Origin: Adenanthera pavonina | Taxonomy: Eukaryota; Streptophyta; Magnoliopsida; Fabales; Fabaceae | Reading direction: 5' to 3' | Assembly (NCBI GenBank): GCA_026686845.1 | Contig: JAIVEN010000016.1 | Coordinates: 1,009,501 to 1,073,500, forward strand | DNA length: 64,000 nucleotides | Part shown: piece by piece, positions 36,407-48,000 of the stretch | Layout: each line of letters begins with the position of its first letter | How positions within the stretch are numbered: the first letter of the stretch is position 1 | Made by a program: the position numbers and the translations under genes | Notes under the pieces: generated by a model | Seen by the model: the letters and a program-made list of their open reading frames with translations, nothing else | Told to the model about the DNA's origin: nothing | Database searches by the model: none

Positions 36407-37442
36407 GGATAGTAAGACCAGACCTCCAATTCCACCATTCCTCACCCAGAAACGACCTTATTATGTTGAATCTCCTCGTCCAGTGTCTCTATTGTGCCAC
36501 TCCATATACAAGCAAATCCAAAACCAAAATACGTATTCGCTTCTCCCAAACGTATGCTTTCTAGTTCGTATTTTTATTCACATTTTCGTTTCTGTCGTTT
36601 GAATTTATCATTTGTCGATGTGCTGTTTGACTGCTTATTAGTCTCTCTTCAATTCAATCCTTCCTTTCTTAAAAAAATCAAAACAAGTGATCTTTCTCCA
36701 ATTTCACCATATTGAATTGAACGGTCTTCCTGGTTGTAGATTGACCCATCACATTCAACGCAGGCCCACGCGCTTCTCAATCATCCCTAGTCCATAAAAC
36801 AAAGTCCTTGATAGTGCCACGTGGGATAACTGTTACTATTATCTGACCGGGTAGGTTTTGTAATAATGTGATCTTGGAATCAGCTGGACAAAATATAAAA
36901 CACTCGCACACACCAATTTTCTTTTAATAAAGGCACCAGACTTGTGAATTTAAAGCAAAAAGTATGAATCCACAAACGCGCATTATTCTACATCCATTCC
37001 ATCTACTTGCCTTGTCTCTGTTAAGCCATCGCATTATTCGCATACAACCAAGCGAATAGAAAGGAACGAAGGAAACCTCTTTCCTTTCTTCTTTTTTTCA
37101 TGCGTTTTCATGGCCATAGTTTTTCTTTTTTTTAATTACAGATTTAAAGCACACATTTTTTAGGGCAAAATAAACAACAGCTGTCACAGTTACATACAGC
37201 CTCATTGCCCCTGGTAGTCTTCTTACAATCGCAATGCGGCGGATCAATCATGTCACGTTTGAATGACGGCGTTAAAAGAATCCAAAAGAATATACTAAAA
37301 ATAAAATTTTGGGGATGTTGACACGTGTTATTTTTTTTTGTTACATTGACACGCGTTATATAGTAACTGAATATGAACTGCTGGTAGTCAAATTTGAAGA
37401 CGGAGCTGAATTTCATGGCATTGTCATGGATAATGTAATATA

Positions 37443-37980
37443 CTCCGTTTTATTTTTAATATAACATCATTTTAACTGAATGAATCATCTGAATTAAGAA
37501 GGAGAATTAAAATTAATTAATTATCTCAATTTTTTTAAAAATTTCAATATTTTTTTAAAATTATTCTTATTTAATTATTCTTTTTCTCTTTTTGAATACA
37601 TTAAATAGGAGTATTTTTTAAAAATATATAATAAATGTCACCTTGTATATTGTAAATGATCTTATATTTAGGATCAAAATAAAATGTTCTATATATAGGA
37701 TCAGAGGGAGTATAAGGGATAGAAGATAAAATCATACAGACTAAGAAAAACAATAAATTTGTCTGAAATATAAAGTAGTTTCTAAAAATACCCTCATTTA
37801 ATATTAATAACTCTTTCATCATACAATTAATACAAATGAATTATATTGAAAATATATCATCTTAAATAGGGATATTTTTGAAAAAAGTAATTAAATACAC
37901 TAGACAAACCCTATGTGTCCCTTATATTTTGAAACACTAAAACTCCTTCAATTGTCCCTTATATTAAGGAACGGAGGGAG
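37443..37980. mobile_element. Stowaway-like (Tc1/Mariner) element, candidate
   Basis: The right end, reverse-complemented, reads CTCCCTCCGTTCCTTAATATAA, the classical Stowaway terminus; the left end reads CTCCGTTTTATTTTTAATAT, the same with a 4-base loss. TA dinucleotides flank both ends (37441-37442 and 37981-37982). A third copy of the terminus, GGATCAGAGGGAGTA, lies inside at about 37699-37713, suggesting two nested or tandem elements. No coding capacity is seen. Confidence 0.5.
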
Positions 37981-38429
37981 TATTAAAAAGTTACTGTAAT
38001 ATACTTTACATATATGTATAACTCTGACCAGTCATTTTTTCTGTTTAGTTTAGACAATATAATCACGTTAATAGTGTTATTTCGCTACAATATTCTTTTA
38101 AATTCCATATTATTACGATTTTTAATTAGTAAACCGAAAAATATGTGTCAATATTAGAGTGATGAAGGACATGATAGTAACTAACATCTACGCCATTTGT
38201 CTTCTTGTGGATCTTTATTATTATGTTTATTTTCCTTCTTGTGGTAGCCCAACAAGAACTTAATCGATCAACCATTAGCATTAAATGAAAGGCTCCACTT
38301 TTAAAGGAGCAAAATTGAAAAAGGAGAGATTATAATTAGTAGAGAAACAAAATTTGGCATATATAATCAGCAACACTACTTGGTTCTTTATACACATGGG
38401 ATATATTAATCTGTCAATCATTGAGAAGT

Positions 38430-38545
38430 CACTGCTTGATCATGATCAAGGAGTCAGTATCCACTCCATGTTCGTTCTTTGAAATCATCCTCACTAAATT
38501 AGCTGCATCCAATTCAATTTCAACCATTTTATAGCTTCTGTGGAT
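38430..38545 (-). mobile_element. Possible RNase H-like LINE fragment
   Basis: The minus strand reads YKMVEIELDAANLVRMISK followed by more open frame to a TGA at about 38430. The pattern of a hydrophobic strand (VEIELDA) followed by a helix resembles part of the RNase H domain in plant non-LTR elements. Similarity is weak and the piece is short. Confidence 0.3.
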
Positions 38546-39188
38546 CTTTATTTTATTAAATTAAACAAGAATGTGTCCATCATCTATGGTATCTATAAAA
38601 ACACAACACTAAATATTAAATAATTTACAATAATAATAGTAAAAAAACCAAAAAAAAACCTGAACATTTGACTTTACGATACTAATCAAGAATTTAAATT
38701 ATGGGTTGACCTCCACCGTATGTGAAAAAATAAACATATAGATTGATTGACCATTCCTCTCCATCATTCATAAGCTCTAGTTCCAGATTTCAACGAAATG
38801 TTCCAACGTTTGGGATGATTCAATGTAACGTAACTGGGGGATATGACACCCAGAAAAATCCACCCTTTTTATTGATGTCATGTTTTGGCTTCAGTCAAAC
38901 AAAGCAGGGGAAGTCATAGGTTTGAAAATAATTCTTGTTTTAGGTGTGTCGTCATGCCTTATGTCGTCTTTTCTGATTAGGGATAAGTTTAAAGAGAGAT
39001 ACTTTCTCTTATTAACCTGATGTATTTATTTATTAGAACAAGAAATTGCATAGAATATCTAGAAGTGAGGGTAAGTAGGTCGGGTACCATTCATTTCTGT
39101 CCTCAAACTCCATACATACAGGTACAGCTTCAGCTTCTATTTGATGTTTGGCTATATCCTTAATTACCAAAAGCTTCACTACATCTCC

Positions 39189-39323
39189 TTATACATACCA
39201 CCTTGCACTGCTTGGTAAGAATGAAGCCTCTGCTCCTTCCAAGCACAACGTAAGTCTGCCATCAGCTGTGCGTTTATTGGACTCACCACCCTGCCTCCCT
39301 AGCTCTTCAAGTTCTTGGTGCAT
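39189..39323 (-). other. Short ORF (44 aa) of unknown nature
   Basis: The minus-strand ORF starts MHQELEELGRQGGESNKR and ends PSSARWYV. It is charged and less AT-biased than the surrounding DNA. No family was recognised. It might be an exon of an unrecognised gene, part of a transcribed non-coding RNA, or chance. Confidence 0.25.
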
Positions 39324-39931
39324 CACACGTATCTGAGTAGAAACTCAAATGCAAGTCCTGAAAAAGTTGCCTGTCTTTTAAACTCTCTTAACTTCTGAAA
39401 GCTTTTTTTTTTTTTCTATTTTATAGTATTTATTTTGCTTCCCTTTTAATTAGGAGCCATTTTTTTTCCTAGAGTTAGATTAGGATTTTATAGTTTCAAA
39501 TAAACTTGTCAATGAAAGAATTATTCAGCATCAATTCTTGTTTTTCTTGTGCACTGTACATTTATGCAGAAACTTTATTCATTTTACGCGTACCCCACTT
39601 GATATTTCCTTCCTGTTGAAGACAAGAAAAATGAGAATACACAAGGAATTGCTGTTTCTTCCTCATGCAGTGATGCAACTTAATTAAAAGATGACCATCT
39701 CATGCCTCATACCAATGACAGCAACTAAAAGATGTTCAGTTGTTGTCCAGTGTTGGATGAATGTCCCACTGACTAGAAAATCAGACAAAGCAACATACTT
39801 CCCTACACTTCTTTCTCTTGGAAACACAGCAAAATACAACAGCTGATATTTTCTGAATGATCAACTATTCACTGGCTAAACAGCTTAGTGCAGATCTTAC
39901 TCTTCTTTTCTGGGCCAACAACTGACTTTCT

Positions 39932-40051
39932 CTAAAGCACACTCTTAACTTCACTTAAAACACCCTCAATATGTTTCTCTCTGCCAAAGCAAACCAATGA
40001 AGCTGCTTCCGTTACACTTGTCATACCTTCATACTTTGTGCCTGGGAGCAT
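39932..40051 (-). other. Short ORF or terminal exon (39 aa) of unknown nature
   Basis: The minus-strand frame starts MLPGTKYEGMTSVTEAASL and ends with a charged helix-like VLSEVKSVL and TAG. A good splice acceptor (CTATAG) lies ten bases before the ATG, so it could be the last exon of a small gene. I did not find a convincing upstream exon, though a 45-codon frame near 40500-40635 (minus, KHLSQNNIVLLSKITGDI) has similar protein-like composition. No function can be given. Confidence 0.3.
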
Positions 40052-41113
40052 TTGGTTGCACTATAGATAGAAACTAACAAGTACAAGTAAACTTCTCTGC
40101 TAGATTATTCAGGTAGAATAAGCAATTAGAAGATCGATTGGAGGATTTTCATCTATTACATTATACATACATACATATATATTTATAGATCACTTTGAGT
40201 TTATTCCCTCTCATGAAGTGAACCCGAACCCACCATTTTTCTTTATTTTTCCGAGTAAAAAAATGAAAAGGTACACCTTTCACCACGCTTCTATGAACAA
40301 AAAGATACACCATTCCGTTAAGGTTTCCAAGTTACTTGTATAAGCTGAATACATCTATGTCTGTCAAGCTAATTGTTTTACCTTTTATGAAGGTAAAACA
40401 CACAGTCAGTAAGTTCTTAATGCCATGTTCATCTGTTTTCAGATCAAGTCTTCTAACCTCGAAGATTTAGAACCAAAAGTGGTCACTTTAATAGGCTTCA
40501 CAAGCCAGATTCACATGATGCCTGCAAAAGGAACAAACTCAATAAACATTGTCACTAAAATATCACCGGTGATTTTGCTAAGAAGAACTATATTGTTCTG
40601 TGAAAGATGCTTGATAACCCCAATGCTTCCTGATTTTGTAGGACACCATAAGCTTTACAGCATACATAGTCAGAGGGCTGTTCACTTTCTTGAATGTTTT
40701 TGAAAGATAGGAAGTAAATAGACATACAAGTTAAAAACTGCTAAATTCATTACAGCAGGAGTCTACCAATTTGGTGGTAAACTGAAGATTTTTACAGAAG
40801 CGCAAACAAAGTAATAAAAAGCACGTGCAAGCAACTGCATTCAAATAACCGAATGCAGAATGCAAGAGGCCCGGAAATTCATTTTTGTGTAAGTAAATTT
40901 CTGATTTACATGGATGATTTCGTCATCACCATTGTTTATGTCACAATGAGGAAGAAATCAGCAAGCAAAATATCTGATACTCCCAGAAGGCAGAAACCAG
41001 TTTCACTGTCATTTCAGCTCCTGCATGCCAGTTAAATCGGAAATTATACTTAGTGATTCTATTCACTTCTGTAATATAAAGAATGAAAAACAAAATAACT
41101 ACTCATTTCTACC
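40052..41113. other. Spacer and probable 3' UTR of the DUF1639 gene
   Basis: No conserved gene. The right-hand few hundred bases probably form the 3' UTR of DUF1639. A protein-like minus-strand frame at about 40500-40635 is mentioned under the neighbouring short ORF. Confidence 0.4.
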
Positions 41114-42110
41114 TCATTCAGGGACATCAGGCACTTTGTATGATTCTGCAGTGACCTCAGTCAGCCACAATCCAGGAAAAAGTGTCTGCCCATTTGTTGA
41201 ACCCGAAAAACAAAGTTATGACCAGAAATGTAGATAATGTGAGACATAAATATAAGCTTGTGACATGAGCAGGCAAAGATAAATGGAGAAAACAACCATC
41301 TTGTTTGCTTTATGCAAAAACGGAGAGAGGAACGTTAAAAATAAAGCCAACAAAAGTTTTCAGTCTCCGACATCAAAGCCAGAATCCTCAGTATATACTT
41401 GAGCAGATTTTCATAGCCCAAATTTTTTTCACATCTTATAGCAATGCAAGCATAATCAGCATCATGGAAAGTATGAAACCATTATAGAGTCTTACATCTA
41501 ATTGCCTCTGCACAATCCTAGGCCTCTTCTTAGGCCTTCTCGGAGGTCTCGTCCCAACCATAGCCAAGAAATCTTTTTCAATCTCTTCCTTCGATATCGA
41601 AACCGAAAATCTGGTTTCCTGATTCTTCACCAGGTTTTCCTTGGTCACCGCAGCTTCTACAACCTTCGTCGGCAAAGAAGACGAATTGTGCTTGCGCTCT
41701 TCTTCACGGGGAGCCTTACAAGCAGCTCTTCTTGTCCTCAAATTCCAAGGCCTAGCATTGGCTGCCGTTTCGTCCTCGCCGGCTCCTTCTTCAAGAATCG
41801 AAACTTTGAGCTTCTTAGCCGCCACTCTGAGATCGATCATGAGCTTCTCGCGAATCGCCTCGATGTTAATTTCAGCATCTCCCTGCGGGTTGGATTTACG
41901 TTTCGAATTGCAAGGTCGAGGGTTGATTTGTCTGTGCTGCGAATCATCGAAATTCGAGAGGAATCGCGAAGATCCGCGATCGAAAGAGGAGGGTTCGGCG
42001 GCGTTGGGGGCGAATTTGACACACCTGAGGAATCTTTGGTTGCCCCATTTCAAGCATGGAAATGAAAAGTTATGCAGTGGCTTTGACGATCTTGCAGGCC
42101 TCGTAGCCAT
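41114..42110 (-). CDS. DUF1639 family protein, two exons
   Basis: Exons 42110-41496 (205 codons) and 41185-41114 (24 codons including TGA) join in phase 0 to 228 aa. The diagnostic block is split by the intron: SISKEEIEKDFLAMVGTRPP, RRPKKRPRIVQRQLD, then LFPGLWLTEVTAESYKVPD, which is the plant DUF1639 domain at the C terminus (about residues 175-222). The first 170 residues are basic and low-complexity with no recognised domain; KRPRIV-type clusters suggest nuclear localisation. The function is unknown. Reading through the first intron donor would give a false tail, VRLYNGFIL. The gene lies directly downstream of BRUTUS in the same orientation; from memory Arabidopsis has a DUF1639 gene immediately beside BTS, so this pairing is ancient. 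Confidence 0.88.
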
Positions 42111-45082
42111 GGGAACTTCTCAACACCCTCCTTCTACACTGTTGAAGAGATGTTATTTCCTTCTCTTTCTGGAGCTGAACTCAGTTAATCTGTGCAAAGC
42201 TTTCCTTTTTCTGCTTGGGGTGCAGTCTGTTCCTCGTCCTCCTGTCTCTGAGCTCGTCGTTGATGAATTTTTTTTGCAGGGAATCGAGGAATATGATTGA
42301 ATTCAAGAGAGATTGAAGAGAAGTGTATTTCCTGTTTGGGTCTGAAAATCACCGGTAGGATACAAGAATGATATGAAACAATATGAGAGACAGAGAGAGA
42401 GGCAGGGAGCCAGAGAGCGGTTTAACGCGTTCGGTGGGAGTTTGGGTAGGAAACTAGGAATCCGCATTGGCGCTCACGACCATCACTCAGGGCGTTTATT
42501 TTTTTTATAGAATAGTAACAATTTTTAAAATATATTTACTTCCATCCTTAATATAAACTATATTTATCTAACTTATCAAAATTAAAAAAATTATTATAAT
42601 ATTAAAATTATTATAAAATTAATATGATTGCTATTTTTATTCTAAATAAATATACTATAAATTTAAATAATTTTTTATTTTTTTATTTATGAATAAAAAT
42701 ATTTTAATAATAAAATAATTAATACTTCAAAAATTAATAAGAGGTAAATTATATTTAAAATAATAAATAATTTTTAAAATATAATTAATAAAAAAACTGA
42801 CAAGAATAAGAATTATAAAATTATATTTATTTTAAATTTTATATTTAATAAAATAAAAATATATTAAAAATATAATAATAAAATATAATTAAATTTGGAT
42901 GTAGAAATTAAAGACCTGTTTCACCATATTTTCTATTTTCTCGTTCTCAAAACAGTTTTGTAAAACTGTTTTCGAGAATAAGTTTTGAAAATAAGAAAAT
43001 AAAAAATTTTGTTTGAATAGTTATTCTAAAAATTATAATTAATGAGTGATAGATGAGTTATTCAAAATTTATAATTTTACTATTAATGAGGTATGTATTT
43101 TTCACTTTTCTTTTATTTTCCAAAACAAAAATTACAAAACACCTTAATAATATTCTGAATTTTCTGTTCTTTCATTTTTCTACTTTTCACATCGTTTATA
43201 AAAAATAGATTTATCAAATAAATTTTTTATTTTTCTATTCTTAGAAACAAAAAAATTATTTTTAAAAACTGTATAAAATAGCCATACATTCCAACGATCC
43301 TGAGAAAACAGATGAGGATTTGTTGCTCATCGAACGTTATTTTTTGGACAGCTGTCACAGAGCATATGGTTGGCTTGCTATTTCCAGAGACTCCTCTTCT
43401 TAAATTCTTGTTCTCCTGAATTAATATTTTTATTTTTTATCATCATTAAATTAAAATAAAAATATATATTAAGTAATGTTAATTATATAAAACTTGATTT
43501 TAAAATAATTTAATCATAATTCTTAAAAATGATTGTAGCGTTTGAAAAAAAAGACTGTTATACGGCCTTTCATTTTAAAATTTATAAAATCACAAAAATT
43601 CATTTACTATTTTTTACTCAAATCATTATACTAATTTTCCATCAGCGTTAAACGTTCACTGTCCATTACAAATTCTCAGCAAGTAGTCTATATTTTTTTT
43701 TCAAATAACAAAATTTGTTTTAAATAATGTTTAGTACAGGCGCACTTGATATATAATCGAGTTATGGCTTTGATGTTTGAATTTGTGCTGTTCTCTACTT
43801 TGGGTCATATAAAAACGAATTCATTTTTTCTTTTTACCAATTATTAAATAATTCCTAACTATTATTTTTCATGGTTAATTTAAATCTCTCGTGATAGTTG
43901 AAAACCAATTTGGATCTTTCAAAGTTTTAATGTCCTCAGCATTGGAAAAAGTTTAATTTCCTTAATTTGTCTCAACTTTAATTTTTAGCCATTAGATTGA
44001 TCTAATAGTTCAGTTCGATTATTTTCATAGATATGTAAAATAAAATGAAAAGAAAATGTCTCCCTCTTTTAGTTTATAGAAATGTAATCCAAAAAATTGA
44101 AAAAAAAAATTGATGCTACATTTTTCGAATTCAGTCAAAAAAAATATAATAGGTCAAATTAATGCAACGGCTAGAAATTAAAATTAAAATAAATTTAGCG
44201 GATTAAAAATGGCAAAAGGAATATCTACATTTTCCACAGGGCAGTTTCGCGAAAGGAAGAAAATGTCAATAGATGTTACATATGAAATCCCCAAATCAGA
44301 TATAAGCCATCACTATTTTGAAGATTTAGTACCACGACACGACTCCATATCTTTGTATAGATCTTGTAATTCTAACTCTAAATTGTTGAATATCAAGTTA
44401 TCTGATTTAGGTTTCTTCAGAAAGTCAAAATTAGGAATCGAAATAATATTAGCGTAATACGGTTGGTTATATAACCATTTTTTTTTAATTTTATAGCTAT
44501 TTTTGTCCAAACATAAATCGACATGGTTTGTCATCGAATAAGAATCGGCGATGACGTACAATTAAAATTGAGTACTTAGTTTATCCCAAAAAAAAGTACT
44601 TAACCAACAAACAAACAAGAATCTTCCACCAATTGAAAAAACAAGACAAAGGACTTCACTGATTATGGCCTACCTAGTGTAGGGTGTCACATTGCCGAGA
44701 CAAATGGAACTGTCTAGGTGGTTTTTGTCAATACCAGAAATATGGATGCAAGTTGTAGAAGAAGAATTGAAACCAAGAAATTCTGTGTACTGTACGTATA
44801 AAGAGATACGTCCATGCAGAGGAGGAACTGCGAAAATATATACTGTACAAAGCAAAAAAAAAGGGAAGAAGGTTGATACGTGGGCTCTATACACAAAAGC
44901 TTTATACGGATAAGATGCTTTCTATATCCGGCTCACGAGAAGACAAACTCATGAGAGGCCTCTATGGAAGTGACTCACTTCACTATGTGTAAAATGAAAC
45001 GAGAAAACCGGGTTGCTGGTTGGGGGAAAATTTTGAATCGCCTATACAAGTATTTACAAACTCTATCCTTGTAAGAAACACA
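42111..45082. other. Spacer between DUF1639 and BRUTUS
   Basis: The first 370 bases (to about 42480) are the DUF1639 promoter, with a GA-rich stretch at 42388-42412. From about 42500 to 43300 the DNA is extremely AT-rich; a near-perfect hairpin lies at 42946-42976 and ends resembling TACTTCCATCCTTAATATAA at 42536 hint at a decayed Stowaway. 43300-45082 holds no recognised gene; the last part is the BRUTUS 3' UTR. Confidence 0.4.
42946..42976. repeat. Near-perfect hairpin
   Basis: AAAACAGTTTT at 42949-42959 and AAAACTGTTTT at 42962-42972 form an 11-bp stem with a 2-base loop, extended by CTC/GAG with one bulged base. It sits in AT-rich DNA and may be the centre of a small inverted-repeat element. 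Confidence 0.7.
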
Positions 45083-48000
45083 TTACGAGCAGATGGAATT
45101 TGTTGCCTCAGACTTGATCACACGGGTATTGTATGAGCCACAAAATCCACATTTGTGATATAACCAGTGAAACCGAGAAGCGCCCTTTCGATCACAGTCA
45201 TTGCACAGGATATCCTGCATTTCCATTACAAAAATGACCAACAGTCAATAATACCAATCACCACTGCCAGAGGACAATTGCTTACTTATTTTGTGGGCAA
45301 TTGCTCTTGGTTCTGTGATAATGGCATCATCATACAAACATTCTATACATAAAAACATTACGGTTTATGGTTTATATTAAGTATTTTACATGGTTTCACA
45401 AACTCGAGAAAAGAATTGTTTCTATATTATGGGTTGACAGAGAAACAAAAATTGTGCAACACCCAAATAAATTTGTTCTGAATATGCATAATGAAGGAGA
45501 TAAGCTAGTAAAATTATTTTGGATTTTAATTTTCTTTAAGAAGCATCGACCAAGTACAAAGCAGGAATATCCTGTTGTATAAAATCCACACTAACTTCAG
45601 CAAAGAATAACGTGAAGTGTGATCAAGCATTTTCTAATTTACAAACACCAAAAAGAAGACAGACACGACATACCTGATACCGGTCCTTGTACTCTTCAGG
45701 AAGCTCCTCAGCAGCCAACAAAGCATCGAGCATACCAAAGTAAACCTGGTTGTACAGAGAAACAACTTAAGTGTCGTACGTCTTGTACTCCTACATATTT
45801 CAATTTCCACTTCAAAGACGCAACAGAAAAGTCCAAAAGCCTGTGGCTTGTGACGTAATAATGATACCCTGATGACCCTACGCATATTCAACTTAAAACA
45901 GTAACAGATAAAGGCCCTCCTCCACTCGGGCAAGAAAAAACCAAAACAACATTTAAAGGATTGATATGTGCGTTCTAATTGTATCACTTATCCTAATTCA
46001 TTTAATCTGTTAATTAAATGTCATAAAGGTGTATTTCCACATATTATATTTAATTATCTCAAATTTGTAATTATAGAATTCGTCAACACACGAATAGATT
46101 TGCTAAAGATCAGCAAATGTACACTTATATCTAACTAATAGCCAAAAACGATTTCCATTTTAATAATTTATATAAAAAAAACTAAAATACAAATACTTGA
46201 TACCATATGCAAGCAATAAGAAAATTTTCCTCATGTTTCTGTCGTTCCTTGCCGTTAAAATGTGTAAAAGACTCCAAATTTAGAGTGACAAAAAATCTAA
46301 TATTGAAATAATCAATTTCATTTCATATATTTCTCTTTTTGCACTCAACAAGTTACCCTCGATTCTCCACCTTCATGATTCTCCATTTAGAAATAACAAA
46401 CAAAAACCATATATATATATAGAGAGAGAGAGGCTTTCAATTTTCAGAAATATTTCAAAACATCAAATGTCTATTGACAAAAACAATTAAACAGATGCCC
46501 ATGGTAATAGATATATAGAGTTTTCTTACCGCCATATCTCCCAATGACTTGCTGCAAATTGGACATGTGCAGTGACTACAAGTGTATGCCTAACATATTA
46601 CAATATAATAAAGTATAAGATTGAGTCAAATTCTAAGAAAAGTAGAAAGAACTGCAGATTTTTCATTTTGAGAAGAGAGGGAAGATAGCAACTTGCAACG
46701 TAAGATGGGTGTGAAATAGACCTGAAAGCAAGCTGAATGCATATAATGGCCACAAGGTAGAGCTCTGACTGTAGCACTTGATGTGAATAAGAAGTCACAA
46801 CAAATTGGACAGTTCATTTCCAAACCTTTCTCCAGGCATTTGTGAGATGCCGATTTAATCCCCAGACAACAATTGCATTTCATACAATGAAAATAATCGA
46901 TTCCAAGCCCTCTCCCCACACGGCATAAATTGCAAAATGGGCAATGATATACATTTCTGAAAAAGAATGATGCACGGTTAATGAACAAAAGCTACCATAA
47001 GAAGAATAATGTCTGTTTTAAAGTCAGAAGCAGTAGATGAACAGATTGTCTAAGAGGAAGATTTGAGTAAAATGAGACCGTCAAATGCCAAAAAGAAAAT
47101 TCCAACTATTTCACATCCTGACATATATTAAAGATGATAGAATAGGAACCAGAATTTTTATTACCATACGTTCATAAAATAAAAAAAAAAAAAACAATTT
47201 TTTATACTAAAAATTTTAACTTCTAAAGAACTGAAAAGTACCTTTCATCATCAAAAAATTTGCATATGTTGCAATAATATTTTGCCATTGAAATTCCATT
47301 ACATGAAGGGGTAATGCATGTGGGCCCAACCGCTTGTATATTCAAGCAGTGCATACACATCATTTCCGATGTTGCTTTTCTGCAATGGTCAAACAGATTA
47401 TTAGATATATAAAGCATAATAAAATATAATAGATACCTTCAGAAATATACCTATCCATTGAGTGATCGCTCACGTTGTCATGGCAAAATCTGCAAGTAAA
47501 TAACTTGCCACAACATGCAGCTCGAAGTTTGCAGTTTCTCTTATAATGCTCACATCCAAATTCTTCTCTCTCTGGGTCCCGAAATGATGGTGATCTTCCT
47601 TCTATTTCTTCACTACAAGAAGATTCTCTAGCTACAGCCTTGGGTAACTTCTGTTGGGAAGCAATCCAGCGACTACAATGTACAAATTGCTGATCAACAA
47701 TTGGATCTTTAAGTGTACAGCAAGCACAACGAGATGAATAAGCAGTTGGCTATGCCTTAATTATATAAACCAATGGAATTATTATCACTGGAACCAACCT
47801 AGTCATTAGATTTTGCACGAGATATGCCTTTCTCCTAGGGTCAAGAGTTGAATCCCGATAAACCTTCCGTATCTCTGACTCAAGCTCACTCTGATTCATC
47901 CGAAAAATATCTTTCCAACCTGGCTTAAAAATCTGATCATTCAGGTCCAAGCTTTCTTGATATTCAGCACCTGGGAAAGAGCCATATGACAATATAAATT

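Larger units (their letters stand above)
36407..39188. other. Intergenic upstream of the CRK gene
   Basis: Contains the CRK promoter, a cysteine-rich short ORF (37144-37242 part), a Stowaway-like element (37443-37980) and a possible RNase H-like fragment at 38430-38540. A G-box-like GACACGTGTTA occurs near 37319. No confident gene was found. Confidence 0.45.

Noticed and set aside
41502..42300. Long plus-strand open frames (187 and 219 codons) across the DUF1639 gene
   Set aside because: They are antisense shadows of the DUF1639 first exon, which has clear family motifs; the plus-strand products show none.
47690..47755. Cys-containing frame (SSRCACCTLKDPIVDQQF) just before BRUTUS exon 9
   Set aside because: It is closed by an upstream TAG, and the normal splice joins MT to SRWIAS exactly as in known BTS proteins; it is intron sequence.
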